Assembly (NCBI RefSeq): GCF_014805625.2
Contig: NW_023998456.1
Coordinates: 2,344,919 to 2,408,918 of the forward strand
Length of the DNA stretch: 64,000 nt
From: Glossina fuscipes
Lineage: Eukaryota > Arthropoda > Insecta > Diptera > Glossinidae
Direction: 5' to 3'
The notes under the pieces are model-generated. The model was given only the letters and a program-made list of their open reading frames with translations, did no database searches and was not told the DNA's origin. Below, one piece after another: positions 1-13,200 of this stretch. The position numbers and the translations under genes were made by a program. Every line of letters begins with the position of its first letter. Within the stretch, counting starts at the first letter, position 1.

Positions 1-555
1 TATTACAACAAGTCTCTGCGCAACGACATAAACCATAAATTCACTAACTTGAGCGGACTGTGAATTAAGATAGACAACTTAGCTATAAGACACTAAGTGG
101 GCCGCTCTTAATTATGATAACCATGTATAGGTTCGAGTGCTATCTTCATAAATGTAATTCATTAAAAGACTTTTTAGCAGACATTACCTATAACATTATT
201 TGTAATAACTGTCTACATACCTTGCTTGCACTTTAACCCAATAACTAATATCTTTCTGCTCAGCAGCACTTCTGCTTGCACTTAGACGCTCTTAAAAATC
301 ATCTCTGCGACGTACAAGAACCAGACCGGACGAGGTTGTAATCTAGGGCATAACATCAGCTCGTCCGGTAAGAAAATTTCGATCGTCGGTATGTCTCCAT
401 AAGGTTTTGTGTACGAGTATTTCTTGAGTGCAACCCTCTGCGGAATGTTTGTTGCGGAAACAAGAGTTGTCTTTGAACAGCAAAATGATTAACATTGCGT
501 GACATGGACTATCGTTATAGAGTCTACGTTGCTTCGCAAAATACTTTCATTATTC

Positions 556-840
556 ACATAACGACTTTTCAAAATAGGGCCTTATATTGGCTGTAGTCGA
601 AAAAGTGGTGCGAACAGAACCATTTTCAATAAAGTTCGTCCTTGGGCCAAAACATGCGCGTGTCTTATCAAAATATCTCGAAAACTGCGACCTGTAGGTT
701 GAGTACAGACCGACGACGGACGGACAGACTAGCTTAGATCGTTTTAAAAAATCGTGCTGAGGCGATTAGTATAATAAAAGGTGAGTATGTCCGCACAAAC
801 TTAATATGCCCTTGCAACACAACACAAGTGGTGTATGCTA
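556..840. repeat. Dispersed repeat, copy 1
   Basis: Shares with the copy at 20725-20945 the blocks taacgacttttcaaa..ccttatat, aaaatatctc.aaa.ctgcg, ccgcacaaa.ttaatat.ccc and cacaagtgg. Also resembles 13495-13710 (gtcgaaaaagtgg, aaccattttcaa, acgacgg, gtgctga). The cgacggacggacagac and acaaacttaatatnccc blocks resemble common degenerate repeats of fly genomes; the family name is unknown to me. Confidence 0.6.
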
Positions 841-2384
841 CACCCCAAACAAGAAAAGAGAAATCAAATACAGTAAAATATATAAAATAAATATTCATGT
901 CGATTTTGTTCGTCCTATTTTAGCTTCCTTTCCACGCGTTACGTCAAATTCTCCATTCGCCATTTCGGTTAGCTCATACTACGCAATTGTTTCGGATTTT
1001 TTGGGCATAAAACATGGGGCAGCGAAGTTTGCTCCGAAATTGATCAATTTTGATCAAATTTGTTTGTAGATTTTTTTTTTTACCATAACCAACATTGTAA
1101 TCACGGTTCAATCATCGTATACATCGGGCCTGGCCCTGTGCGACTTTTTCCCGTTTCCAAAATTTAAGAGAGTCATGGAAGGACGTAGTTTTGCGACGAT
1201 TAAATAAATACTTTCGAAAAAACAAGTCACCCCTTCTTTGAATACACTTAGTATAGGGCATATTTAACCTCTTTCGAGACGAGTATTATATTTTGCTGAT
1301 ACGAAATATGTACAATATACTTAAGTTCAAGGGAGAAGTTTTTTTTTTACAATATTTTCATGTTTAGTAGTGAATAATTCGTTATTCATTTTTTTGTTTT
1401 ATTTTATTAACGATAGCAATTATGGGTTTAAAAAAAGTTTAAACGTCATCGAATATGGCTAAGGGCGTCCAGATGTTAATGTGGTGGGAAATTCTCTTTA
1501 AGATGCCAAAGAAATGTGGTATTTGATGACGATTTTCAAGTGAAAGCCAATTCGACAAAAGGTTTCGATTACGCATTACGCGCATTGTACTAGTAATGCA
1601 ATAACTAGATAAGCATACCCCCATCCTTCCCATCTATTCTTTATGGTGAAAGCAAATAAAATCCATCACAAAATAGCCGTTTTGTCGCTTGCATTGGTCT
1701 GCGGGATGAAGCACGCTTACCTTTCCAAATCTCTGGATAAATTTCTCTTATGTATTGTTAACGGGTGAATTCATCCGCTTCAACTGTCTCTTTTTTTTTC
1801 AAGTTTTTTATTTTTTTTGCAAAGTAGGTGTGAAAAGCACGTTTGGTTGAGTATGTTGTTGTTCAAGTCAATTACCCTAATCGTTTGGTAAATTTGTTAA
1901 CCAACAGATTTTTTTCTTTTCTTTTTTTCTTCGAACAAACTCAAGTACAAGCGGTGGAAACGCACCCACTTTCAAAAAATGACGAGAAAAAAAAAAATGC
2001 TAATAACGCAAAAAAAAGCTTTGAAAACCTAAAACGATAGCCAGCCACCAAAACTCAATCGTCGCCATCATTATGGAAATGTTTAAATATAATGATTAGC
2101 GACAGTACAACAGCATCATTAGGATCACCGCGTCTTTACATATTAAACATCATCTGTTTAAAAATCTGAAAAGAGAAGAAGTGTGAGTGGGTCGAATATG
2201 GGCGCGTAAACTTTCATGACGAATAACAGCAAAAAGTAACGAAAAATATCAAGGCAGCCGCGCAGCGTTCATATTGGTTGGTCTTTTCAGACCTAAGAGA
2301 CACACTCTGGCTTGATTTTGTTGATTTTAGAAACTTTTTTTTTTTCCACTATTTAAAACGAATTGGGTGCGTGGGGACCGTAGC

Positions 2385-2421
<37 letters not shown>
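2385..2421. repeat. (AGT)n microsatellite
   Basis: About 12 consecutive AGT units. Confidence 0.95.
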
Positions 2422-2630
2422 AGCGAGAAGGGAGGGTAAAAGTATAGAAAAAGCCAAGAACCGGTTAAAGAATCAACAATAAGCAGAAGCTTCATAAACT
2501 TTCTGGTTGCGATCGTCTTAGCGTTTTACAATTAAACAGTATATGTCTGCATGTATGTAACGTATTCAGGGTGACAGGCGACAAATAATAGGTGAAGTGT
2601 ATATAGAAAAGTTTTATATGAGAAACACAT

Positions 2631-2664
<34 letters not shown>
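2631..2664. repeat. (CA)n microsatellite
   Basis: About 17 uninterrupted CA units. Confidence 0.95.
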
Positions 2665-2665
<1 letters not shown>

Positions 2666-5290
2666 GATCCAAATTTGCATAAATTGTTGATGTTATTAAA
2701 TACTCAGCGTTTGCTTGATGGTTTGTGTATTGGTCTCTTTGGGGTTATCTTAAGTGCTCAAAACTGACATAAAAAAAAAAAATAAATAATAATAATAATA
2801 CTAAAAAAAGAATCGAAATATATAGCTAGCGGGTGTGTTATTAAATTTATTTTCAAATAAAAATGTACAACCCAAGTTAAAAGCGATATTAAACACATCT
2901 GCGTGTGCGTATACGTTCACGTCTAAGCCCACAATTCAAATAACCCACCCAACCCATAATTTTCCAACATAATGCTACATACATATATATATATATGTTA
3001 TTTTTATTTATGCAAATGTATTTATGTGCATGTACAAGTGTATATATCTACGCGTATATATATTCGTGGACCACTGACCACACTTTGCATCGATGTCATT
3101 AAGTATAGTATAGTTGCATGACAGTGCCACAACAACCGCATTTTATATTAATGAAAGCCTTCAAGTCATAGGGTGGGCATATTCGTTTTGCATTTACTGT
3201 CCCACAGCAACAATAGTAAACAGACAACTTTATGTCGCCTCATGTTTCGTTTTTTCCTTCACTCTTTTTTTTCTCATTTCATTTCATAATTTGTTATATG
3301 CGTATGCGGTGAAAGGCCAAATTAATGTTATCGCTACACCAACCCACTTGCGTATGTATACACGATGGCATGATGAGCGTTATAAAGAGGCTTTAATTAT
3401 GTTTATTAAATACAAAAAGAAAAAAAAAAAAAAGAAACAAAGGAAAAGGAAATAAAGTTTCTACAGATATTAAAACACTTACGAAACTTCAAGGCATGCG
3501 CCAATTCATCATATTTATGCGCTACATCACTTGCCGTATATGGTATATTAAGTTCCGTCTTTGCGAATATTTGACACCCAAAAAGCCTTGAGATACACCC
3601 TAGGTATCGATTCAGTATCATTTCAATCGTTTTGAGCTGATCTGTGAATACCTCTATCCGTCTGATGCCTTTTTTTTGATATTTTGATGAAATTTCTTGC
3701 ATTGACGGTTAACGCGTTTAAAAAAAAAAGGAGCTTAAAAACGGGTTATGTGTGAAATAACATGTCGCGACAAGTGGCCTCCATGTACACATTCTTTTAC
3801 CGATATATTCTGCCGGGTTTTTTGCATAGATGTGTCTGGATTTCGTTGATGCAGCTTTGAGTCTCTGAATTTTTTGGTTGAACAATAAAACGAGTGACTC
3901 CCACCTGTAGTGCTCAATATTTCCTAACTCTATTACCAAGTTTCTCTTTTTTTGCTTGCCAACTATTTACCATACGAATACCTGAAAATTCATATCTTGC
4001 TTAAATTGTGGCCCACTATGTATTTATTGTGCGACGGGGATCATTTATATTAGACCTCAAAGGAGAACATTTTCTTCTTCTGTTCCTTCCTTCGCATTGT
4101 AAACAATCTAAGATCTAAATAATAAATAGAAAAGTTAAGTTGTATTCAGTTGGCAACGTTACACAAATATATGTGAAAACTTCCAGATTTTTGAGAGGGA
4201 TATTGTTTAGAGATTCCCAGGTGATGAAGTCCTAAAATTAATTCAGTCAATTGCATGTGCATTCAAGGGCAAGGAACGCGTACTTCCAAACTAAACGCTT
4301 ACACATGCGAGCTAATAAAATTATATACATGCAAAAGGGGCGGAAGAATATACGGTCTCCAAGCTTTGTCAAGAAAAATAATAATTTTTATCGTGTTTAT
4401 GATGAGACGCGTTTCCAGCGTGATACGCACCTTTGGCGTCAACTCGCAGATGTAAAGACGACGTTGTCGCTCTCTTGCATTCTTTCCACACGGAACTTCA
4501 GGAACTATCTACCAACAGTGCTCTTTCGAACCATGTCTGATGATTCCACTTTTAAGTAAAATATGCACCTCTTTTCGACCGCCATTGCGCTCCCATGTGG
4601 CTGGTTGCATACGAATAAAAAAAAAAACAAGTCCCAAGAAATTTGGGCAATAGGCCGTACCTAGATGCCGGGAAACGTGCTTTTATATAAAAGTGAAAAG
4701 TTTTTATTTATGGCTTGAGCGCAAGATTTTCTCCAACTAGAAACTGGGCAACCATCGAAGGCATTTTTAAACTCTTTTGTTGTGGGCTGTCAGTCCTAAT
4801 TTATTTTTACTTACTGTGTTTCTGATGCTTATTACATATTTAAATGTATCTTTATACTAGAGTGGATACAAAGAATCGCCTTGAGACAAAGCTTTTAGAG
4901 CTGAAGTGATATCTTTGCTCTTTGTTTTCAAATAAACATTTTCTCAGTAAGCGATTTTCTAGGTGACCACCGTCTCACCACATCCCAGCGAATTTGCGGT
5001 TGTTAATTTGCTGAATAACAGAGGAAGAAGAAGAAGATATTAAGGATTTTTGATAGTAGAAGGACAGCAGTGATTTTGAAATTCAAATGGTGCAAAATAT
5101 AAGCGAGAAAAGCTTTGCGCAAATGCGTATTAGTGGCCTGTTAGTGTTTATAACGAGAATGGTAAACACTGTTTGGAATCACGTTATTTTATTTAACCTA
5201 ATTTTTCAGAAAACTACAGAAGAGAAAAAAAATGTTTTTCTTCATTTTTTCTACGGTCATTATTCCCATGAACTTGACTACTTGCCGTTT

Positions 5291-5334
5291 TTGCTGCTAC
5301 TGCTGCTGCTGCTGCTGCTGTTGCTATTGCTGCT
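5291..5334. repeat. (CTG)n-type imperfect microsatellite
   Basis: Run of TGC/CTG triplets with a few substitutions (CTA, TTG, ATT). Confidence 0.85.
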
Positions 5335-6959
5335 CTTTATCATAAATAACAAGTCGTCGAGTAGACAGAGCAAAAAGAAAAGAAAAAAACCCAAACAATA
5401 AACCTTATGAATGAAGCTTTTTTTTAGTCAAGCAACAACTGTTGCGTTTTTTCTATACTTTTTTCTTCTTTTTTTGCCATGGAATAAAAACAAAAAATAA
5501 ACCACAAATAAATATGTGGTAAGGGCACCAAAATGTGTTTTCATACCTTGTAACAAACAGAAAAGTTTAACTTAGAGGAGAATTTTGCAAAAAAATAAAA
5601 ATAAATAAATAAAATAAACAAAAACAAAAAGGAAGATATAAGTAAAACAAGTTTAAGCTTCAAAGTCTTCTTTTCGTAGCCTTAACGATAATAACGATGA
5701 TGATTATGCTGATGAAAATGTTGATACCAACCATTATCCACCCACTTTAGTGTTATTAAAAGTGGAACAACAACAGTAGGCAACCGAGTGAATAAATGAA
5801 AAGAAGTAGAAGTTAAATGTTGAGCATAAGTACGAAGAAGTATTTCGCTGCATATGTTAATATTATAATATGCATGAGCTTTATGAGTGTGAGTATGAGT
5901 ATGAGTATTGGATTTACAATGCAAGTTAGGAAAAGCGTCATTGGCTTTTTAAGGCGACACTCAGACACCCATTACTGGCGGGAATATCCCAAGCTCTTGA
6001 ATCATAATTTCGATCATATGATTAGGAATTATTCGAATTAGGTCTATTACTTCTACTTCTTCTTCTGCGTGTCAGCAACTGAGCTGTGTTTAAGATTTAC
6101 AGTTCTGCCGAAGTGTTTTCGTGGTTGTCTGTTCATATAAGAATTGGACAATATCTTAACGAATTCTACTATATATGGTGCAAGGTAGTCGGTTTAATGT
6201 AAATGATTGAAAAGATTTTCGCAAGTGTTATAGAATCGAGCTGAGAACCGTTCTTGTCGCTGGGATTTTCGGTGTGCGACACAGCTTCCGATAAAAGGCT
6301 GAATTAAGAAAAAGAATTTATAGACAGCATTAGAATCGCAATCTAATTTAACAAAATTTTGCTCGATTCTAAACAGAGCGGCAAAACACGTGCATTCCCC
6401 TTTTTGCAATAGGGTATTTAAGAAAAACGATACGTAAATCAAAACGAAGGCCTTTTGGCGGACGGCTAACAACTAAAGCTCTCGTCAACTGTTTTTTTTT
6501 TTTTTTTTTCTTTTTGCCTTAAAAATTAGCATAAACTTGTAAAGCCAACCAAGATTTCCTGTACATCTCGTGTGTCGTTAATAAGTAAGAAGTAAAAGGT
6601 AAAAAGGAAACTCTCTGCGTTTCTCTGGTGGGTGGCTATTAATAACCAAGACAAACATACCTAATATGAAATTCATTTCAATGCTTCCGTCCCTTTACTG
6701 TTCGTTATAGTTTCGTGTACATACAACCTTTCCTTGACCTTATCAAAACCCAAGCTTAGTTGTTAATAATATACTTGGAATAGTATATTAAACGCACACA
6801 TGGCCATATAATTGATATATTGCGAAAAAAAAGAAGCAATGACGCCCCCTCTACATGCATACGTGCTATACACAGATGTGCTTTTTTTTATTTATTGAAG
6901 CGGATGTTTACCATTTGTTTCTTTATTTTATTTTCGTTTGTTTTTTTTTTTTTTTGCAG

Positions 6960-7288
6960 TTGTCGGTGGGGATTGATTATCAACGTGGAAACGCCGGCAT
7001 CAATACTCGTATTCCTATCGCATTGAAACCCTTTGTGGTAAAACAAATTGACACAAACGCAACAACAGCACGAGCACTGTTTATGGTATTAATACCATGG
7101 CAACAGTAATACCACCGACCTCAAATGTTGAGGCCGCGTATGAAGATATGTTTAAAGAAATCACAAGAAAACTATATGGCGAAGAGACCGGAAATGGTTT
7201 GCACACGTTGGGCACTCCTGTTGCGCAGGTGGCAACTACAGGACCAACAGCAGCTCCAGACGGTGAACAACGTTCATTTACAAATTTG
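6960..7288 (+). CDS. chn: charlatan exon: 5'UTR plus first 64 codons
   Basis: A long T-tract ending in tttttgcag at 6951-6959 is a strong splice acceptor, so an upstream non-coding exon must exist, probably in or left of the first 6.9 kb. The coding part starts at ATG 7097 and encodes 64 codons ending ..RSFTNL, then TTG|gtaaga. The reading frame past the donor stops after a few codons, which supports the splice. A short overlapping upstream ORF (7083-7109) begins 14 bases before the main ATG. Confidence 0.8.
7083..7109 (+). promoter_or_regulatory. overlapping upstream ORF at the charlatan start
   Basis: An ATG at 7083 opens an eight-codon frame that ends in TAA at 7107-7109 and overlaps the main ATG at 7097 in another frame. 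The main ATG has the better context (ACCATGG). Such an overlap can lower initiation at the main start; whether it does so here is inference. Confidence 0.4.
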
Positions 7289-10200
7289 GTAAGAGGACGA
7301 GTGTTCCATATGACAAAAAAGTAAAACACAAGAGATTTCAGATTTTTGTACAAAGATTTCGGAGCTACCCAATGCCAACTATTATTTCCCTTGTTTCTAA
7401 GCAATTTTTACTTATAGATCTTTTTTCGTACTTTTCAAATCTCCATAAAATTGTCTAAAACAACCTTGAAATTTGTCTTGACATAATGATTTTAAATGTA
7501 ATATATATATATATGCTCTTATAATCCGCAACTTTAACTAATAATGTATGTAATGGGAAATATGAGCCCCCTGTCAGCATGTTTCTTTTTTTTTTTTTAT
7601 ATATATTCACAGAAATGGTTTGGTTGAAATGTAATATATAATCTTTTTTATATAAATGTATCAAAAATATAAATTCATCTCCCCTTGTACGTCTCCTGAA
7701 TAGTTTTATACAATTTCTATAGGCGTGGCATTCGATTTTATCCTATTTTCAAAAAAAAAAAGAATATTCTCTTTCCATATATATTCACAGAAATGGTTTG
7801 GTTGAAATGTAATATATAATCTTTTTTATATAAATGTATCAAAAATATAAATTCATCTCCCCTTGTACGTCTCCTGAATAGTTTTATACAATTTTTATAG
7901 GCGTGGCATTCGATTTTATCCTGATCTAAGTCCACTGACCGCAACCACCTCTTAATCATTTCGGCGGTTTTATTCGCTATAGTGGTAATTCCCTCCAAAG
8001 TTTTTGCCACGATAGTTCTCGCTATATCATCAGCAAAACTCATGACGGATGCTCCCTCTGGAAGAGGTAGTCTTAGGATATCGTCGCACATTACGTTCCA
8101 TAATGTAGGGCCTAGGGCTGATTCCTGAGGTACCTCTCCAGTGATCAACCTTTCTCTGCACCCTTTATCCGAATCGTATCGAAGTGTTCGGCCAGTAAAA
8201 TATCTACCCACTATATTTATAAGACACGGTCAGATTTTTAATGTCCAATTCTCCAACCTGTTCCTTTTATCGGTTCTGCTGCAATATTTGGTAGACACGC
8301 CTCGCTGAGTTACATTGAACCCTTAGTTCGGCTATCTTGTCTGCCCACCTGTATACTGACTCCTCGCTTTTATTGAGTAAACTTTACCGCACTAAGCCAC
8401 GCGATCACAGTGCTCCGAACTATAGATGGACTGACGGATTCGTTTCTGCCTCAAATCCCATACGATTTCTCAGTTTGTAGACGATAACGAACGTAGTGTC
8501 AAAAGATAATAATGCCCTGCCCTTATGTAAACTTAAATTTGAAATCAACTACTTTTTCAAAGCACATTGAGCGAAATTGTGCGAATAGGATCACGGATAT
8601 TTATGAAAAAAGATAGAAAATAATCGTAAACAACACTTTTTTTTTTAATGTATGCAAGGCGAATTTTCAGGAATTTCTTTTTACCTGTATGAACTCTATA
8701 TCCATGGCTTAAGAAATAATAATTGAACTAATTTTCCCCTTCTAGCAAATTGATCGTTCAGTTCAGCCCACAATAGAATATGAACACAATGCTGGTAGTG
8801 GAGCCGGTGCGGCAACAGCTGCCGGTTCTACGGCTGCTACTGCTGTGACTGTCGTTCAGAATGCCGCTAACGTTATTATACAGCAACAACATCAGCCACA
8901 GCAACAACCACAACAAATACCTGAAGGTTCAGTGGTTGTCACAACTACAGGTGCTGCCGGTGGTGGAGCTGGTGGTGGTAATTTTAAATCGGAAGATCAT
9001 CTTAGTACAGCTTTTGGCTTGGCCGCTTTAATGCAGCAAAATGGTTTTGCCACCACCACGGGCACAATTTTGAGTACACAAGTTATAAATAAGGTGATTA
9101 CTACAGCGGCTGGTAATGGTAATAATGGCCAACAGCAACAACAACCGCAGCAGACACAAAATGTGACAGGTGGTGATCAACAACAGCAGCAGCAACAACA
9201 ACAACAACAACAACAGTCATGGAATAATGAAGGTGCTCAAGATCAGCAACAGCAGCAAGCACAACTTCAACCTACCACACAAATTGTTCAATGGACAACT
9301 ACACCAAGTGGTAAATTGCAAAGTTATACAACAACCACACAACCTCAGACTCAACCTCAACCTCAACCTCAAACACAACCACAGTCACAATTAACGACCA
9401 CATCAACGTCCAAAGCAAAGTGAGTATGGTCATAAAAACATCAAGCAACTTCATGTCACAAAATTTATTTATTATCGGATAAAGGCATTTCTGCTTTAAC
9501 TGATATCTCTTTTTGCCTCAGCTTCCTATGTTTCGCTTTATCGGCAAGGAATTTTTTGACAATTTCCTCCACTTCCGGTCCATAGGAAGTGTCGGCAAGT
9601 TCTTTCGAACATTTTGACCAAATATCTGTAAATGCACCTTTCGCCTTAAATTGCCTGATAAATTTATCTCTCATTTTCCACTTTCTAAGCATTTCGGGAG
9701 TCCAAAGTTCAATTTGGCATTTCACATTAAGATCGGGTTCGTAGGTTTCAGCGTAGATTCTTAATTTCTCTTCGTTCGAAGTCGGTATCTTCACATGCGG
9801 TTGCGTAAAAATGCCGTAAGGATCGTAAGTTTTCGAAAAATTATGCTTACGCACTTTGTGCCAATCAAGTTTCAAAAGTGTACTATAAAGATGCTTGGGA
9901 TGCCCCAATATCCCAAAACTGATACCATTGAGAACTAGCTGGGCAACATCTACAAGAAATTCCATTTCAATTTGCCTTATCCTAAGATCAGTACCTTTAT
10001 ATTTTTGCTTTCCTATCGACAAAATTGGTAAATTATGTTGGCTAACATTGTTTAGCTCCTGAATTAAAGGTGAACATTGAATGCGATAATTGCTTCGTTT
10101 ATAGTTCGGACCATACAACATCTGGCCTTCCGGTTTATTGAATTTTAATCTTGGATAACGTGTCAGTTTAAAATGTTCCGAACGAAACAAACGATTCATT

Positions 10201-13200
10201 TCCATATCAATGACGTCATAAGCACGTCGATGCATCGTTATCCAAACGACTTGAGTGCAAAATGCCAAAAGTGATTCATGAAAATACTTATCATACACGG
10301 TCTTTGATATGTTCACAATGGGTCTAAGATGATAGAATTTTTTTACATCACCTTCGCCCAAAATAATGCGACTATATTCTCGAGCCAATAGCAAGCGATA
10401 TTGTTGCAAGTGAGCTGAATATACGCGTCGAATATCTATATCCTCAATGCCTAATATTTGAGCATCGTCTGCGGCCTCCACATCTCTTTCAATTAATATA
10501 AATTCCACTATTTTTAGATAATATTCAAAATACATAATGAGAGCCTTCAGAAGTCCATTCGCTGTTTCAGTGTTAATGAAATCAATTAAACTTGCAGTCA
10601 TTAATGTTGCTGGTGCCAAAAATGCGACCACATTCTTAACATCTTGTATTAAAATCGAATCGGAATCGTATGTATTAGAGGGTCTCTGGAATTCTTGCCG
10701 AAAAAGATGTTCGTCCGCTTCGTCAAAAGTAGTTGAAAACTTGAAATTGTTCGTGATCATGAAAGTTTCCTTTTTCGCATGTGGCAAAGCCCCTTTTCGG
10801 CTGTCACATTCAATGCTTTCCTTTTCTCTGTTCGAAGACCAATGGCCCCTAACTTGTATTGGGGTGATATTCGACATACAAAGGCAAATTATTTTCTTTG
10901 GCGGTAAAAGCAATTTATAACGGACACGGGCTTCTTTTTTCTAAAACTCAAATAACTCTTCAAAAAACGTGGCATAAAAATTACAAAAAAAAAAAAAAAA
11001 ATTAAAAATTTAAATACACGAACTATACTAAGTTCAATTGATTCTCGTATGCCTGCTCGTGAGATACTAAAATATGTTTTGATTAAACTTTAAAAAGTTG
11101 ACTTAGCAATAACATACAGGTAAACCTCGTATGGCACGATACATTTATAACAGAGATTCGAAAAGTGTGGGCAATCGCGACACAGTTCGAGAACACGCTT
11201 TTAAAGTGTGAAGACAAAGAAAATCGTGATTTCAAAGTCTTAATGTTAATGGTAGCAACAATGGGATCGTACACAAAACGTTAAAACTGCCTAAAGGTGA
11301 TGGTAACACGTGCATTACTAACCTCTTGCTCCAATTGTTAGATCTAAATTAATTTCATGAAGTTGAATATTAGTTGGATTTTCGCCTGATACCGAATTAC
11401 TGGAGGTGCATTTTCTATAAGACCTTCGTATGAAGAAAAAAAACCAACCGAAGCTACTTTTGTGTAACGCTTATATCTAAAAATCATTACTAGGTGTCTG
11501 AATATCGAACTATGGATTTTGTTAATTTCAAGGCCAGTCGCAAGTGCCTCTTGAAAAGAATCGGCGATGGTAGAGACGGCCGCACATGTNNNNNNNNNNC
11601 TGGGAAATTCTTTATGCGAAACGGATAACATCTCTGAAAAAAAAGAAAATTGTCAAATTTTTCATTTATATAGCCATGCATAATTTATTTATTATAAAGC
11701 TCTCCTTTCAGCTTTTTTAAAATTATCGATTTCTTTTTATGTATTAAATTCTTGAGCACATAGCGTTGCAGCATTCTTGTCACGCTTAAGCCGCGGGACT
11801 TATCGCCAATTTCGATGCTACATTTGGCCCAAATATCTATAACTGAACCCTCCGTTCGGCTACGTCTCAGCCATTTATTGATCGTTTCATCTGACCACAT
11901 CTTAACAGGACTTGTAAATGTGTAATACGAATCATAGGTTTCGCTAAGCTTTCTTATTTTCTCTTCATTCAAGTCTGGTATTTTCAGAGAGGGTTGCGTT
12001 ACAATAAAATATGGATCGTAGTCTTTAGAAAAATTCGAAAAGCGTATTGCCTCCCAATCAGGTTCTAATAGCGTATTGTAAAGACATCTGGGATGGCCTA
12101 ATATACCATAACTAGCTGAGATTATACCCGATTGTGCAGTCCTAACAACAAATTCGATTTCCATCGTTTTTATCCGAAGATCGGTACCACGGTATTTTCG
12201 CCTTCCTAACCATAAAATTGGTAAATTATGTCTTTCCACGTTAATTATTTCCTGAATTAAAGGTGAACTTTGATTTCGGTAATCACGGCGTCTGTAATGC
12301 TTGCCGTACAGCATCTTGGCCTCAATACCAGTAAATCTTATTTTTTCATTCCGTGTCAATTTGAAATGTTCCGAACGGAACAAACGATTCATTTCCATAT
12401 CAATAACGTCATAAGCACGTCGATGCATGGTTACCCATATATATTGAGTGCAAAATGCCAAAAATTGTTCATGCGTTATTCTATCATTCATCGTTCTCGA
12501 TATCTTAGTGAAGCGCTGAATGTGGTGAAATTTCCGTACCTCACCTTCGCCCAAAAGGATTGTGCTATACGCTCGAGCCACCAGCAAACGATATTGTGTT
12601 AAATGACTTGATAGCATAAACTTCATTTGAGTGCTTTCATCACTTTGCAAACTGGTAGTTTTCTCGTCGCGTCTTATCAAAATAAATTCGACTACTTTCA
12701 AGAAGTAACTAAAATACAGGGTCAAAGCCTTTAAAAGCTGATGCACTGCACAAGTATTAATGAATTCCAAAAAAGTCCTGTTCATCATTTCATCCGGCGC
12801 CAAAAATGTCACCAAATTGACAACATCGAGTGACGTAACAGCATCGGCATCACTACTTATGGCGGATCTTTGATAGTCCTGACGGAAAATGAGTTCTTCT
12901 AATTGATTAAGCGATGTAAGAAATTTATATCCGCCTGTTACGACGAATTCTTCTTTAGCTGCGTTTTTCGTAGCTTCATTTCTTGAATTGAACTTGAAAA
13001 TCTCGTTTTCTTCGTTCCAAACCCAATGCCCATTGACGTACCTTGGAACAAAATCATCTTTATGAACGCGTATCATTGTAGATTTTCGCAAGGAGATTGG
13101 AGGGAGAGCGGTTTATAATGGTCACAAATTTGTTACACAAAAAAAAAAACAAATTAATAAAAGAAAACACGTCTGAAAGACGTCGTAGCAAGAAATATAT

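Larger units (their letters stand above)
1..6959. other. Non-coding region upstream of the charlatan coding exons
   Basis: No convincing coding exon. The interval probably is intron and/or 5' region of charlatan. It contains an AGT-repeat microsatellite (2385-2421), a CA repeat (2631-2664), a CTG-type repeat (5291-5334), many homopolymer T and A runs and, near 556-840, one copy of a dispersed repeat also seen at 13.5 and 20.8 kb. The promoter cannot be placed. Confidence 0.5.

Noticed and set aside
3114..3455. 113-codon open frame
   Set aside because: Ends in a polylysine run from an A-tract and shows no protein-like composition.
5087..5401. 104-codon frame with polyleucine
   Set aside because: The leucine run is the CTG microsatellite read in one frame; nothing else supports coding.
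9028..9213. Minus-strand polyleucine frame
   Set aside because: Antisense shadow of the charlatan polyglutamine tracts.
11344..11631. Minus-strand frame across the 10-N gap
   Set aside because: Open only because Ns are read through; no recognisable protein.
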